Shown: positions 9,077 to 18,194 of the stretch, piece by piece
How positions within the stretch are numbered: position 1 is the first letter of the stretch
Layout of the letters: every line of letters starts with the position of its first letter
Assembly (NCBI RefSeq): GCF_019976975.1
Contig: NZ_AP024630.1
Coordinates: 2,418,001 to 2,482,000 of the forward strand
Length of the DNA stretch: 64,000 nucleotides
DNA from: Arthrobacter sp. NtRootA1
GTDB lineage: Bacteria > Actinomycetota > Actinomycetes > Actinomycetales > Micrococcaceae
Reading direction: 5' to 3'
The notes under the pieces: model-generated
The model's database searches: none
The model's input: the letters and a program-made list of their open reading frames with translations, nothing else
Told to the model about the DNA's origin: nothing
Translations under genes and position numbers: made by a program

Positions 9077-10064
9077 CTTGAGTATCGACGTCGTCGCAAA
9101 AGCGGCCGGTGTCCATCGGTCGACGGTCTCCCGGGCCTTCTCACGCCCAGAGGCGGTGAAGAGCGAAACACGCGAGCACATCCTCCGGGTCGCCGAGGGG
9201 CTCGGCTACACGATGAGCCCGCTCGCACAGGCGCTGCGCCGGAAGACCAGCACCATCATTCCGCTGATTGTGCCCGATATCACCAACCCCTTCTTCGCAG
9301 AACTTGCCAAAACGATGACACAGGCAGCAGACGAGCGCGGCTACCAATTGATGCTTTGCGTCACCAACGGGGATCCGGCCAAAACCGATGGATATTTCAC
9401 GGCCATGCAGGCCATGTACGCCCCGTTCGGGATCGTTGCTCCGTCGACAAAGGTAGATACCGAGGCGCTGAAGCGCTTCGCCTTCGGCCACAAGGTTGTG
9501 GTGATCGACCGCGTGGAGGGCGACACCTCCGTGCCCACCGTCACGGTTGACAGCCGCCGAGGCATCATGCTTGCACTGGAGCACCTGCACGGTCTGGGGC
9601 ACACCCAGATCGGCTACGTATCCGGCATCGCGGGCACGCACACCGCTCAGGATCGGATGGACGCCTACTTGGAACTCACGGCCCGGAGCGGTAGCACACC
9701 TATAGTGCTGGACAGCGGGTCTGATCTTGATGCGGGCACCCGCGGCGCCGAGCATTTCCTGGACATGGACAATCCGCCAACGGCTATCATCGCGGCCAAC
9801 GACATGGTGGCTTTTGCCGTGATCTCGGCGCTGGGTAGCCGCGGCGTGCGGGTGCCGGAAGACGTCTCGGTGGTCGGATTCGACGGTCTGGCTCTTGGTT
9901 CCCGGTTCAACCCTGCCCTGACAACGGTCCGCCAGCCGATCGCTGACATGGGGCACATTGCCATCGAACTGGCTGAAAAACAAAATCTGGACGGATCGGT
10001 GGATCATATCGTCCTCGAGCCTGAGCTTTTGGTCCGGGCTTCCACCTCGGGGCCGCGCAAATGA
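9069..10064 (+). CDS. LacI-family transcriptional regulator
   Basis: A 331-residue repressor: N-terminal LacI helix-turn-helix ([19 protein letters not shown], residues 5-23), a hinge helix region LAQALRRK, and a periplasmic-binding-protein-like ligand domain that starts [18 protein letters not shown] and has VVGFDG and [11 protein letters not shown] later. It overlaps the preceding dehydrogenase gene by eight bases and is coupled by ATGA to the VOC gene after it, so it is made together with the enzymes it probably controls. The repeated TGCAACCGATCTCA operators in this island are its most likely targets, although the LacI protein encoded at 19.8 kb is a second candidate. Confidence 0.9.
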   Translation: MPDLSIDVVAKAAGVHRSTVSRAFSRPEAVKSETREHILRVAEGLGYTMSPLAQALRRKTSTIIPLIVPDITNPFFAELAKTMTQAADERGYQLMLCVTNGDPAKTDGYFTAMQAMYAPFGIVAPSTKVDTEALKRFAFGHKVVVIDRVEGDTSVPTVTVDSRRGIMLALEHLHGLGHTQIGYVSGIAGTHTAQDRMDAYLELTARSGSTPIVLDSGSDLDAGTRGAEHFLDMDNPPTAIIAANDMVAFAVISALGSRGVRVPEDVSVVGFDGLALGSRFNPALTTVRQPIADMGHIAIELAEKQNLDGSVDHIVLEPELLVRASTSGPRK

Positions 10065-10627
10065 GCGGGGTACAGGAGCAGAGGCTCCGGCGTCTGCCGG
10101 GACTCCAGCACACAGACCACGTCGGGTTGACGGTTCCAAACCTCGAAGAAGGCATCCGCTTCTTCGTCGACGTCCTCGGAGCCGAAGAGTTATATCGCTC
10201 CGAACGCGGGCCCGACGAAGAATTCATGCCCACAAACTTCGAAGTCCCTGCAGATGCCAAGCTCACACTCGCGATGCTGCGCCTGCCACCAAACCTCAAC
10301 ATCGAACTTTTCGAATGGAGCAGCGCCGAACGGCGAGAAACGCCACCGCGGCACTGCGACGCCGGTGGCCACCACTTGTGCTTCGTCGTGGACGACGTAG
10401 ATGAAGCGATCGCAGTGCTGCAGGAAACACCCGGGGTACGCGTGCTCGGTGAGCGCAAGGAAGTCGCCGGCGACAGCCCCCGGGTAGCCGGCAACCGCTG
10501 GACCTACTTCATCACCCCTTGGGGATTGCTGATGGAAATCGTGGATCGATCCCGCGTCGCAGCCCCACCCCGGCTGGTCGGTCCTGCGGACTGGACAGCA
10601 CCTCCAAACACTCCAGAAAGGACATAA
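10061..10627 (+). CDS. VOC-superfamily (glyoxalase/dioxygenase fold) protein
   Basis: A 188-residue protein with two vicinal-oxygen-chelate half-modules: LQHTDHVGLTVPNLEEGIRF opens the first and GGHHLCFVVDDVDEAI the second, ending in the typical WTYFITPWGLLMEIVDR. Histidines and a glutamate of these motifs normally hold a metal. The family covers isomerases, lyases, dioxygenases and phosphate-free epimerases, so the reaction is not assignable. It is joined to the LacI gene by an ATGA overlap and followed after three bases by a TIM-barrel protein, placing it in the same catabolic operon. Confidence 0.75.
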   Translation: MSGVQEQRLRRLPGLQHTDHVGLTVPNLEEGIRFFVDVLGAEELYRSERGPDEEFMPTNFEVPADAKLTLAMLRLPPNLNIELFEWSSAERRETPPRHCDAGGHHLCFVVDDVDEAIAVLQETPGVRVLGERKEVAGDSPRVAGNRWTYFITPWGLLMEIVDRSRVAAPPRLVGPADWTAPPNTPERT

Positions 10628-10630
10628 ACA

Positions 10631-11530
10631 ATGCGGCTAGCCGGTCACACACTAGGCACCCCGGACCACACGGTTCCCCAAGCAATTGATCTATTCCGAG
10701 CCGCAGGGCTCGATGCCGCCGAAGTCATCTACCAGAATGACTACAAATCCGGATTGCCTTTAGGTGACCGTCGTGCCGCGATGGAGGCACTGAAAGCGGC
10801 TGAAAACGCAGGGCTTCCCATCGTAGGTCTGACGCCCTACACAACCGCCATCAACTCCCTCGACGACGCTGAATGGCGCACAGCTGTCGATGAATTCCGT
10901 GGCGCCATAGAAACCGCACACCTGCTTGGCGCCGACCGGGTCCGTGTCTATGCTGGCTCGTGGCACCCCGGAGACAACGACCACGATGCGCGGTGGGGAC
11001 AACTGCGTAGGGCGTTGGAGACCCTTGCACCCGAAGCAGGCCAGGCCGGTGTTCGCCTATGCGTGGAAAACCACTTCGGCACCATGACCCAGACCGCGGC
11101 GGACACCGCTGCCCTTGTCCGGGAAATTGCCCATCCGGCCGTTCGCGTCCTCTATGACCAGGCGAACCTGACATTCACGCACGATGAAACCTACGAACAG
11201 GCCTTCGCCGTCCAAGGCGACCTTATCGGTCACGTCCACGTGAAGGATCTTGTCTTCACAGATCCCAACGCGGCCTTCCGCGCCACAGAAACAGCCAGGG
11301 TCAACGCCTCAGAGCGGGCAGTCCGTTCACGCGTCGTCGGAAGCGGCGTCGTTCCGTGGTCCCAGATCCTGGCTGCGTTGCTGCAGCACGGCTATGACGA
11401 TGTGCTGAGCATCGAGCTCGAATACCGTTGGCACCCGCAAGACCTCCCCGCGCCCGAGGACGGATTCAGGGAATCCGTATCCGTTCTGCGCTCAATGCTC
11501 ACCGATCTTGCTGAAGTAAGGAACGCCTGA
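10631..11530 (+). CDS. Sugar phosphate isomerase/epimerase-family TIM-barrel protein
   Basis: A 299-residue member of the xylose isomerase-like TIM-barrel family. Metal-site motifs are visible: RLCVENHFGT, RVLYDQANLTF, IGHVHVKDL and, at the end, LSIELEYRWHP, giving the Glu-Asp-His-Glu set expected of this fold. It follows the VOC gene by three bases and its stop overlaps the start of a Gfo/Idh gene (TGATG), so the three are likely translated together. In other pathways TIM-barrel proteins paired with Gfo/Idh enzymes epimerise, eliminate or rearrange keto-sugars after oxidation; that is the best guess here. Confidence 0.8.
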   Translation: MRLAGHTLGTPDHTVPQAIDLFRAAGLDAAEVIYQNDYKSGLPLGDRRAAMEALKAAENAGLPIVGLTPYTTAINSLDDAEWRTAVDEFRGAIETAHLLGADRVRVYAGSWHPGDNDHDARWGQLRRALETLAPEAGQAGVRLCVENHFGTMTQTAADTAALVREIAHPAVRVLYDQANLTFTHDETYEQAFAVQGDLIGHVHVKDLVFTDPNAAFRATETARVNASERAVRSRVVGSGVVPWSQILAALLQHGYDDVLSIELEYRWHPQDLPAPEDGFRESVSVLRSMLTDLAEVRNA

Positions 11531-12522
11531 TGAACACCAACCGCCTCCGTGTCGGCGTCATCGGCGCTGGCAACATTGCCACCATCGCCCAACTGCCCAC
11601 CCTCGTTCAACGCGACGACGTGGAATTGGCCGCGCTGGTGTCCCGGCGCGAAGATCCGAGCAGCCTGGTCCGACGCTGGGGCTTCAACGCCGCCTACAAA
11701 TCGGTGGAGGACATGCTTGCTGCGCAGGAGCTGGATGCCGTCTTCGTGCTGACGCCACGATCCGAGCATGCCCATGCCGTCCAGCTCTGCCTCAGCCGCG
11801 ACGTGGACGTGTTCTGTGAGAAGCCACTGGCTCCAGCGACCGATGAAGCAGAACGCCTGGCAGATCTCGCCGACGAGCGGGGACGGATACTGATGGTTGA
11901 CTTCAACCGCCGCTATGCGCCCGTCTACACGGCCGGCCGGGAAGCTTTTGGCGACAAGGGTGCTACCTTCTGCGTCGCTCAAAAGAACCGCCCTGGATCC
12001 GAATACCGTGCAACATTCGAGAATGCAATTCACATGGTCGATCTCCTTCGCTGGTACTGCGGAGGCGAACCAGAACAGGTCGCCGCCCACGCCGCAGGTG
12101 AGGACCCCTGGGAAGAAGACGGCGTCGCAGCGACCATCCGCTTCAGCACCGGCAACACCGGCGTCCTGATGGCCGCCCGTACAGCGGGGGCATGGAACGA
12201 GAAGCTGGACGCCTATGGTGACGGCAAATCCGTCGAAGTCAGGGCACCTGAAGCGGTGTCCACCACCATCAACGGCATCACGACATCGCGGGAGCTGAGC
12301 GCCGAAGCGTACGGCTGGGCCACTGCGACAGACACCCTCGGGTTCTCTGCCGCCGTTCACCACTTCCTGGACCGGGTCGCTGACAGGGCACAGCCGCTTA
12401 CCTCGGGCCGCGAAGCTGTTCACACCCAGCGCCTGCTGGACCAGATTCTCGCAGCCGCCGGTTTACCGACAGAAGAACAAGCCGGGCGGGAATGGGCCAG
12501 CCACGCAGTCAACGCAAGCTAA
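11530..12522 (+). CDS. Gfo/Idh/MocA-family oxidoreductase
   Basis: A 330-residue dehydrogenase with the classical nucleotide loop GVIGAGNIA near residue 9, the EKP block VFCEKPLAP near residue 97, and NAIHMVDLLRW, the conserved catalytic histidine helix of the C-terminal domain. Start ATG overlaps the stop of the isomerase gene. The 3' end overlaps the next gene (MFS carrier) by 31 bases. It is the second of three Gfo/Idh proteins in this island; three such enzymes in one regulon point to sequential or reversible oxidation steps on a sugar ring. Confidence 0.85.
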   Translation: MNTNRLRVGVIGAGNIATIAQLPTLVQRDDVELAALVSRREDPSSLVRRWGFNAAYKSVEDMLAAQELDAVFVLTPRSEHAHAVQLCLSRDVDVFCEKPLAPATDEAERLADLADERGRILMVDFNRRYAPVYTAGREAFGDKGATFCVAQKNRPGSEYRATFENAIHMVDLLRWYCGGEPEQVAAHAAGEDPWEEDGVAATIRFSTGNTGVLMAARTAGAWNEKLDAYGDGKSVEVRAPEAVSTTINGITTSRELSAEAYGWATATDTLGFSAAVHHFLDRVADRAQPLTSGREAVHTQRLLDQILAAAGLPTEEQAGREWASHAVNAS

Positions 12523-13775
12523 CAGCAGAGAGACGGCCATTCCGGGGGCGTCTCACTGCGCTTGCAGGCATCCTGCTGGTGGCTTTCAGCGCCAGAGAAG
12601 CGGTGTCGGCAGTGTCCCCGCTCCTTGGCCAAATAAGCGCCGACCTTCCCTTCGACGCGGTAAGCACAGGGATCCTTGGGATGCTGCCGACGGCCGCCTT
12701 CGCAGTGATGGGTTTCTTTGCCTTGCCGCTCCTGCGGCGTATCCAGCTCGAACACCTTCTACTGATTGCCATCCTGCTGACAACATGTGGTCAGGTCGGC
12801 CGCGCAGCGGGATGGAATGTGTTGGCATTCCTGGTGTTCACCTGCATCGCCATGCTCGGGATTGGCCTGGTCAATGTCGTGGCTCCGCCTGTGTTGATGA
12901 AGTACTTTCCCGACAGAATCGGGATTCTCGCAGCGCTCCATGTCACGCTCCTAGGTGTCAGCACGGCCGTGGCCGCCCAATTTGCCATTCCTTTGGGAAA
13001 TCTTCATGGGTGGCGGTTCTCCACAGGAATTTGGGCTGTCCTCAGTACGCTTGCCGCGATCCCTTGGCTGATTCTTCTTCGTTTAGCCAACCGGACCGTT
13101 GCCCACTCCGGGACCTCACTAGCCAACGATAGGCCGTCGACCCCTGCGAACTTGGTCAAACCCTGGAGATCATCGATCGGCTGGGGCACTGCCTTGATCT
13201 TTGCTGGTTGCTCCAGCAATACTTTTGCGGCGCTCGCTTGGCTTCCTGTTGTTCTCGTCGACAGGGGAATGGGACAGGAAGCTGCTGGCTCCATGCTGGC
13301 CCTCTATTCGATCCTCGCGTTGCCGGTCGCCCTGACTGTGCCCCTGGTTGTCGTAAGAATGCCCCGCCCCCTACCTATGGCGATCCTGTTTGTCGTCGCC
13401 TTTGCCATGGGGTACGGGGGCATCATCTTCGCTCCGCCAGCCACTGCAGCGGTTTGGGTTGTCTTGGCGGGACTAGGCCAAGGCGCATATTCCTTTGCGT
13501 TCACCATTATCAATAAGCGAACACGCACGCAATCCGGCTCAGGAAGTTTATCCGCGTTCGCCCAAGGAGCCGGCTACGCACTCGCAAGCGCAGGCCCATT
13601 CCTTTTCGCGCTCCTGCACCGTCCAAGGGACGGCTGGCTGCCCTCGTTCGGCATGCTCGGTGCCTGGCTCGTAGTGCTTGTGGCAGGGGCAATTATGGTC
13701 AATAGGCCACGCATGCTGGAAGATCAATTGCCGGTTCCAAAGCCCGCTCCGAAAACAAAAGTAAAGGGTCTCTAA
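12492..13775 (+). CDS. MFS transporter (CynX/NimT-like)
   Basis: A 427-residue integral membrane protein with about twelve hydrophobic segments, starting inside the 3' end of the preceding dehydrogenase gene. Its general layout (AREAVSAVSPLLGQI in the first helix, VNVVAPPVLMKYFPDR after the fourth) resembles the cyanate/nitroimidazole branch of the MFS, whose members move diverse small anions. GGGCGGGA lies just before the ATG at 12492. The position inside the operon suggests it moves the substrate or a by-product of the pathway. Confidence 0.8.
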   Translation: MGQPRSQRKLTAERRPFRGRLTALAGILLVAFSAREAVSAVSPLLGQISADLPFDAVSTGILGMLPTAAFAVMGFFALPLLRRIQLEHLLLIAILLTTCGQVGRAAGWNVLAFLVFTCIAMLGIGLVNVVAPPVLMKYFPDRIGILAALHVTLLGVSTAVAAQFAIPLGNLHGWRFSTGIWAVLSTLAAIPWLILLRLANRTVAHSGTSLANDRPSTPANLVKPWRSSIGWGTALIFAGCSSNTFAALAWLPVVLVDRGMGQEAAGSMLALYSILALPVALTVPLVVVRMPRPLPMAILFVVAFAMGYGGIIFAPPATAAVWVVLAGLGQGAYSFAFTIINKRTRTQSGSGSLSAFAQGAGYALASAGPFLFALLHRPRDGWLPSFGMLGAWLVVLVAGAIMVNRPRMLEDQLPVPKPAPKTKVKGL

Positions 13776-13862
13776 CACCCCTTTCTTACGACACCAAGAT
13801 ATGCCGATGGTCCATCAATCCGATCGCATTGGCTTATTGAATGCACTCAAAGGAGAGATTTC

Positions 13863-13913
13863 ATGAGTAACTCTTTCACCCCCGGTCGGGCCTTCGCGGG
13901 GTCTGTCTCATGA
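13863..13913 (+). CDS. 16-residue leader ORF coupled to a Gfo/Idh gene
   Basis: ATG at 13863 has a strong AAAGGAGAG ribosome-binding site and opens a 16-codon frame (MSNSFTPGRAFAGSVS) whose TGA at 13911-13913 overlaps the next start codon as ATGA. The peptide matches nothing I know. The dehydrogenase gene has no good site of its own, so its translation may depend on this leader. The upstream bases resemble those in front of the leader ORF at 19554, as if both came from one ancestral 5' region. Confidence 0.55.
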   Translation: MSNSFTPGRAFAGSVS

Positions 13914-14896
13914 CGACGGCGGCACGGGCCCCGCGCGTGGCGGTGGTCGGAGCGGCGGGCTGGGCCGGGTCCCGGCATGCACGGGCATTCGCCAATGCGG
14001 GTGCCAATGTCACCCACCTCGTGGACAAGGACGAGCGTGCGTTGGCCTTGGCCCAGGAGCTCGGTGCACTCTTGGTGCCCGGTGCCCAGAAGCTCCATTC
14101 TGATCAGCTGGACCTGGTGGTTGTGGCTTTACCTACAACTCTGCAACCGGCCATCTGTGCGGATCTGCTGAACAAGGGATTCCGGGTGCTGACGGAAAAG
14201 CCGGTGGCGGCGGACGCAGAAGGTGCTGCCATTCTTGGCGCCGCCTCGGGAGTGGACGAACGACTCATGGTGGGGTACACACTCCACCAGCATCCGTGTG
14301 CTCCACTCGTCTCCCAGTGGGTCAGGGACAACAATGTGATCGCCGTCAATGTTCGATCGGTTGCCCATAAGCAGAACGTCGACTCATGGCGTGCTGATCC
14401 GAAAGAGGGAGGCGTCGCGGTAGTCAATGGCATTCACGCCATCGAACTGGTCTCATCGTGGTTTGAGGGTGCCCCGAAAGTCCTGGCCACCAGCGCCAGC
14501 AGCAGCCTCTACGGGTCTCCGGTACCGGAACATGTCGTTTCCACACTGGAATTTCCCTCCGGAGTGGTGTTCACCATGCAGAGCTATTGGTCGCCCTGGC
14601 AGGAGCCCCAGGGCCTGAATCAAGGCGATTGGAGCCTTACCATCGATGTCCTTGCCACCGCGGGGCGGTTGCTGTGGTCCAACGATTCCCTTCGCATGTG
14701 GGACCGTGACGGCGGCCAGTACGAAAAGACTTTTGCCCCCTCCGATCTATTCCTCCGGCAGGCAGAATCTGCGCTGAGGTTCTGCACGGGCGAAACGCCT
14801 GCCGTTACATTCGCCCAGGCACTCCGCGCCACAGAAATCGCCGATGCAGTCCGGGCAGGGGCAGCCTCTGGCGCCAAAGAGGTGATAAGCCCCTAG
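13910..14896 (+). CDS. Gfo/Idh/MocA-family oxidoreductase
   Basis: A 328-residue dehydrogenase: the Rossmann loop VVGAAGWAGSRHARAF sits near residues 11-26, the EKP block RVLTEKPVAAD near 96, and GVAVVNGIHAIELVS in the C-terminal domain holds the family histidine. This is the third Gfo/Idh protein of the island and is separated from the previous MFS gene by about 130 bases containing the short leader ORF. ATG at 13910 overlaps the leader's stop. Substrate and direction are unknown. Confidence 0.85.
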   Translation: MTTAARAPRVAVVGAAGWAGSRHARAFANAGANVTHLVDKDERALALAQELGALLVPGAQKLHSDQLDLVVVALPTTLQPAICADLLNKGFRVLTEKPVAADAEGAAILGAASGVDERLMVGYTLHQHPCAPLVSQWVRDNNVIAVNVRSVAHKQNVDSWRADPKEGGVAVVNGIHAIELVSSWFEGAPKVLATSASSSLYGSPVPEHVVSTLEFPSGVVFTMQSYWSPWQEPQGLNQGDWSLTIDVLATAGRLLWSNDSLRMWDRDGGQYEKTFAPSDLFLRQAESALRFCTGETPAVTFAQALRATEIADAVRAGAASGAKEVISP

Positions 14897-14953
14897 CAGC
14901 ACCAAACACGAACAAACGGCAATCGCCCGGACTGAGCAATATCGAGTAAGGAA

Positions 14954-15034
14954 ATGACAATGAAGCAAGCACCTCACGCTCCGACCATGGGAGCACCGCT
15001 GTTAAGCCGCGCCGAGAGCGGAGCGAACCGATGA
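14954..15034 (+). CDS. 26-residue leader ORF coupled to an SDR gene
   Basis: A short frame starts at ATG 14954 (or ATG 14960) after AAGGAA and ends in TGA 15032-15034, overlapping the SDR start at 15031 as ATGA. Its sequence (starting MTMKQAPHAPTMG) has no recognisable similarity. It is the second ATGA-coupled mini-ORF in this operon and probably serves to deliver ribosomes to the SDR start. Confidence 0.5.
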   Translation: MTMKQAPHAPTMGAPLLSRAESGANR

Positions 15035-15780
15035 GCCTCAAAGACCAGGTGGTTCTGGTAACCGGGTCAAGCGGAGGAATCGGCGACGCCGCGGTCAGCG
15101 CACTCACAGCAGCAGGAGCAATCGTTATCGGCGCCGACCGTTCCGCCAAGGAGGACCAGTCACTGGAGGCGTTCTACCCCCTGGACATCACCGCGCAAGA
15201 GCAATGCGCAGCAGTCATACAGGACATCCAAGCCAAGTACGGCCGCGTAGATGTCCTCGTCCACGCGGCCGGAGTGCTCGGCCCCACCCCGGACATCATG
15301 GACACAACCACTGAAGAGTTCGACTCCATCCTGAGGATCAACACGACGGCGACTTTCACGATGGTACGCGAGACCTCGAAATCCATGCTTGAGACAGGCA
15401 CAGCCGGCGCGATCGTGGTCCTGTCCTCAGTAGCGGCCAAAGAAGCACGCCTCAACTATCTGCCCTATAACGCGAGCAAGCTCGCCGTCCTTCACATCAT
15501 GTGGTCCTTTGCCGAATTGCTCGGACCCGACGGCATCTCCGTGAACGCGATCGCACCAGGGCCCGTGAACACACCCATGTGGGCACAATTCGCCCGGGAC
15601 TCCGGCCCGGACGCGGCCGCCAACCGTGCGAAGCGGGCAGCACAACTGCCGATGCGTCGCTTTGCCGAGCCCGAAGAAGTTGCCCGCGCCATCCTGTTCC
15701 TGTCCGACCCCGACAACCGTTACATCACGGGAGTGTCCCTCGATGTGGCCGGCGGAGCACATTTGGGAATAGGAAGCTGA
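15031..15780 (+). CDS. SDR-family NAD(P)-dependent oxidoreductase
   Basis: Classical SDR of 249 residues: cofactor loop TGSSGGIG at residues 11-18, VHAAGV in place of the usual NAG motif, catalytic Ser in VVLSS (about 132), Y146 and K150 in YNASK, and the C-terminal RYITGVSLDVAGG block. The start overlaps the stop of a short leader ORF. It is followed six bases later by a VOC protein, making the pair the end of this operon before a bidirectional terminator. Confidence 0.85.
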   Translation: MSLKDQVVLVTGSSGGIGDAAVSALTAAGAIVIGADRSAKEDQSLEAFYPLDITAQEQCAAVIQDIQAKYGRVDVLVHAAGVLGPTPDIMDTTTEEFDSILRINTTATFTMVRETSKSMLETGTAGAIVVLSSVAAKEARLNYLPYNASKLAVLHIMWSFAELLGPDGISVNAIAPGPVNTPMWAQFARDSGPDAAANRAKRAAQLPMRRFAEPEEVARAILFLSDPDNRYITGVSLDVAGGAHLGIGS

Positions 15781-15786
15781 CACATC

Positions 15787-16239
15787 ATGCGACATCACCA
15801 CACTGCTCTGCACGTTGCGGACCTCGAGCGCAGCGCCCGGTTCTACGAGAAAGGGCTGGGCTTTACGCGTTTGAATGAGTGGACGTCGGGCCCCTACGTC
15901 GGCGAACTTTACGGCCGTCCTAACGTCAAGGTCAAAGCAATGATGCTCACTGCCGGTGACGGATCCTTTCGGCTGGAACTCGCCCATGCTGAGCCTCTAC
16001 TGCCGGCTGTCAATCCATCAGAGGCGCAACCGGGCACGGCTCACCTTGCCTTCACAGATATCGATGTGCGAGAGGTGTACGCCAGGATAACAGCGCTTGG
16101 TTACAGCGCGGTGTCCGAACCCGTTGCACCGACTTCAGGTCCCATCGCAGGCGGGTGGCTGGTTTACCTCCTCGATCCGGACGGAAATCGCGTAGAGCTG
16201 ATTCAGTCACCCGACTGGCGCTCGAGCGAAGACTCATAA
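15787..16239 (+). CDS. VOC-superfamily (glyoxalase-like) protein
   Basis: A 150-residue VOC protein with the lactoylglutathione lyase-like pattern: HHTALHVADLERSARFYEKG at the start, GTAHLAFTDIDV at mid-length and YLLDPDGNRVELIQ near the end; the first His, a central His and the last Glu would bind metal. Together with the VOC gene at 10.1 kb, this island has two such proteins, suggesting a metal-dependent isomerisation or cleavage step. It is the last gene before a strong hairpin terminator. Confidence 0.8.
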   Translation: MRHHHTALHVADLERSARFYEKGLGFTRLNEWTSGPYVGELYGRPNVKVKAMMLTAGDGSFRLELAHAEPLLPAVNPSEAQPGTAHLAFTDIDVREVYARITALGYSAVSEPVAPTSGPIAGGWLVYLLDPDGNRVELIQSPDWRSSEDS

Positions 16240-16269
16240 GTCACTCACTTCGGAATCATTAGCAACACC

Positions 16270-16308
16270 GCAGGCCCCGTAACCGCTGGAGGCGGTTACG
16301 GGGCCTGC
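16270..16308. terminator. Bidirectional rho-independent terminator
   Basis: A perfect 17-base stem (16270-16286 with 16292-16308) closes a five-base loop and is followed by TTGTTG. It lies between the convergent ends of the VOC gene and the ABC permease gene and should stop transcription from both sides. Confidence 0.85.
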
Positions 16309-16349
16309 TTGTTGAGTTGTCGGACCTTGCGGCTGAACGGTTGCTTCAG

Positions 16350-17210
16350 CTACCCCTTGACTCCGCCGGACGTCATGCCGGCAACAAACCAGCGCTGGAA
16401 CGCGAGGAAGATTGAGAGAACGGGAATGAAGGCAACGACGATGAATGCGGCGAAGAGTCCCCAGAAGCTACCGAAGCCGGTGGTTATGTATCGCACTATG
16501 CCGTTCTGAACGGTCTTCATGTCTTCTGTGGTGGCAAGGACGGTGCCCACAAGGAAGTCGTTCCAAACGAAAACGAAGATGAAGATGGCTACGGCAGCGA
16601 TACCGGGGCGGATGAGTGGGAGGATGATGCGCCACAGGATCTGCAAACGGGAGCAGCCATCGATTGCCGCCGCTTCCTCGATTTCGACCGGTATGTTCTC
16701 GATGAAATTGCGCAGAAACAGGATGGTTTGTCCACAGATGATCGCTGTGTAGACGATGATCAACATCGGGTAGGTGTTGATCAAGGCGGTCTTGACGAAC
16801 ATGGAGTACAGCGCGATAAATACCACGATCGCCGGGACCATGGACAGGACCAGAATCCCGGTCATCAAAGTTTCCATGCGGCGGCTCCGGTACCTCGTGG
16901 CCACATACGCCGCCGGGATACAAATGGCCAGTGCAAGGACGATAGAGCCGCCGGCATAGATGAGGGAGTTCACGAAGAAGCGGATGTTGGTCGATGTCAG
17001 GAGACCAACATAGCCCTCGGGGGAGAAGGGGGCAGGTATCCACCTTGGTGGGAATTCCAGGGTGCCCGAAGCGGTCTTCAGCGACGTGGACACAATCCAT
17101 GCGACGGGAGGCAGAACCACAGCGGCGGAGAGAATGACGTATGCCCAAGCAGGGACTGCCCGCATGAAACTGCCCAAGCGTCGCTGGCGGCGCGGGGTTG
17201 TGATGCTCAC
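16350..17210 (-). CDS. Carbohydrate ABC transporter permease (MalG-like)
   Basis: A 286-residue CUT1-type inner-membrane permease with six predicted helices. The EAA loop that contacts the ATPase reads EEAAAIDGCSRLQILWRI and is followed by LPLIRPGI. Its start overlaps the stop of the partner permease by four bases (ATGA). The operon contains binding protein and both permeases but no ATPase gene; as is common for CUT1 systems in actinobacteria, a shared MsiK-type ATPase encoded elsewhere would power it. Confidence 0.9.
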   Translation of the reverse strand: MSITTPRRQRRLGSFMRAVPAWAYVILSAAVVLPPVAWIVSTSLKTASGTLEFPPRWIPAPFSPEGYVGLLTSTNIRFFVNSLIYAGGSIVLALAICIPAAYVATRYRSRRMETLMTGILVLSMVPAIVVFIALYSMFVKTALINTYPMLIIVYTAIICGQTILFLRNFIENIPVEIEEAAAIDGCSRLQILWRIILPLIRPGIAAVAIFIFVFVWNDFLVGTVLATTEDMKTVQNGIVRYITTGFGSFWGLFAAFIVVAFIPVLSIFLAFQRWFVAGMTSGGVKG

Positions 17211-18139
17211 AGGCTTTCCTTCCGTCGGAAGCGAATGGCGACGAGAGTCAGGACGATGTTTACAGCGAAAAGCAGGATTGCCGTTGCTGAGGCTCCCGAC
17301 AGATCAAACTTGTCAAACATCTGGTTGTAGACGCGCATGGACAACGTCTCCGTAGACCCGATGGGGCCTCCTCGTGTGGTGACCAGGATGATGGTGACCA
17401 TCTGCACATAGAGCATGAGAAGAACTACCACGACGGAGACTATGGTGTTGCGCAAGTAGGGGAGCGTGATGTTCACAAATCCGTGCCAGGCTCCGCCGCC
17501 GTCGACTTTGAGGCTTTCGCGGAGCTCTTCAGGAATTGTTTGAAGGGCGCCCAGGAAGAGGAGCATGGCTTGCGGGTACGACCACCATGCCGTCATCAGA
17601 GTTACTGCAACAAGCGCGCTGGTCGGTGATGAGAATACATCGGTGGGACCGAACCCGAGGGACTTGGTGATGGCTGAGGCTGGACCGTAGTTGGGGTTGA
17701 GGAACCAAAGCCAGATTGTTCCAGCTGTGGCCTGTGACATCAGCCAAGGCAGCAGGAAGAGGCTCCGGACGGAGCGCTTGAAGCGGTGGAGGTTGTTCAG
17801 CACTATCGCAGACAGAAGCCCGGCCGGCAACGCGATGGCCAAGGCACCGAGCGAAAATACCAAAGTTGTCCATATGCGACTGGGCAGGTCGGAATCTGAG
17901 AACAGCCGGACGAAGGAATTCAGGCCGGAGAATTTGCCGATCTGGTAATAAGTTGTCTCGTGGAGGGCCGTCCATGCTGTGTAGATGAGTGGCCCCACAA
18001 AAACAAAGAGGAAGACGGCGCTGACCGGGACCACGTAAAGCCATACCATGCGGTCCCTACGGATGCGGCGAACAGTTGGGGTGCCTGAGGGGGAAGCCGC
18101 GGTCTTGCGTGGGCTGCGGGTGGGGCTTTCTGTTGACAT
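17207..18139 (-). CDS. Carbohydrate ABC transporter permease (MalF-like)
   Basis: A 310-residue CUT1 permease with six hydrophobic helices and the EAA-type loop RESLKVDGGGAWHGFVNI followed by TLPYLRNT. The start is placed at ATG 18139, which follows GGAAGG, instead of the longer frame beginning at 18214 that would run through the intergenic hairpin. A basic N-terminal tail (TRSPRKTAASP..., RRIRRDR) precedes the first helix. It lies between the binding-protein gene and malG-like gene. Confidence 0.9.
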   Translation of the reverse strand: MSTESPTRSPRKTAASPSGTPTVRRIRRDRMVWLYVVPVSAVFLFVFVGPLIYTAWTALHETTYYQIGKFSGLNSFVRLFSDSDLPSRIWTTLVFSLGALAIALPAGLLSAIVLNNLHRFKRSVRSLFLLPWLMSQATAGTIWLWFLNPNYGPASAITKSLGFGPTDVFSSPTSALVAVTLMTAWWSYPQAMLLFLGALQTIPEELRESLKVDGGGAWHGFVNITLPYLRNTIVSVVVVLLMLYVQMVTIILVTTRGGPIGSTETLSMRVYNQMFDKFDLSGASATAILLFAVNIVLTLVAIRFRRKESL

Positions 18140-18155
18140 TATCTGTTCCTTCCCA

Positions 18156-18181
18156 GGGGAGCCTGACTTCTCAGGCTCCCC
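18156..18181 (-). terminator. Intergenic hairpin between binding-protein and permease genes
   Basis: An 11-base perfect stem (18156-18166 with 18171-18181) with a four-base loop lies in the short gap after the binding-protein gene. It lacks a long T-run, so it probably acts as a partial terminator or 3' stabiliser that keeps binding protein in excess over the membrane components, as in many sugar ABC operons. Confidence 0.65.
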
Positions 18182-18194
18182 TGATATCGGGCGG

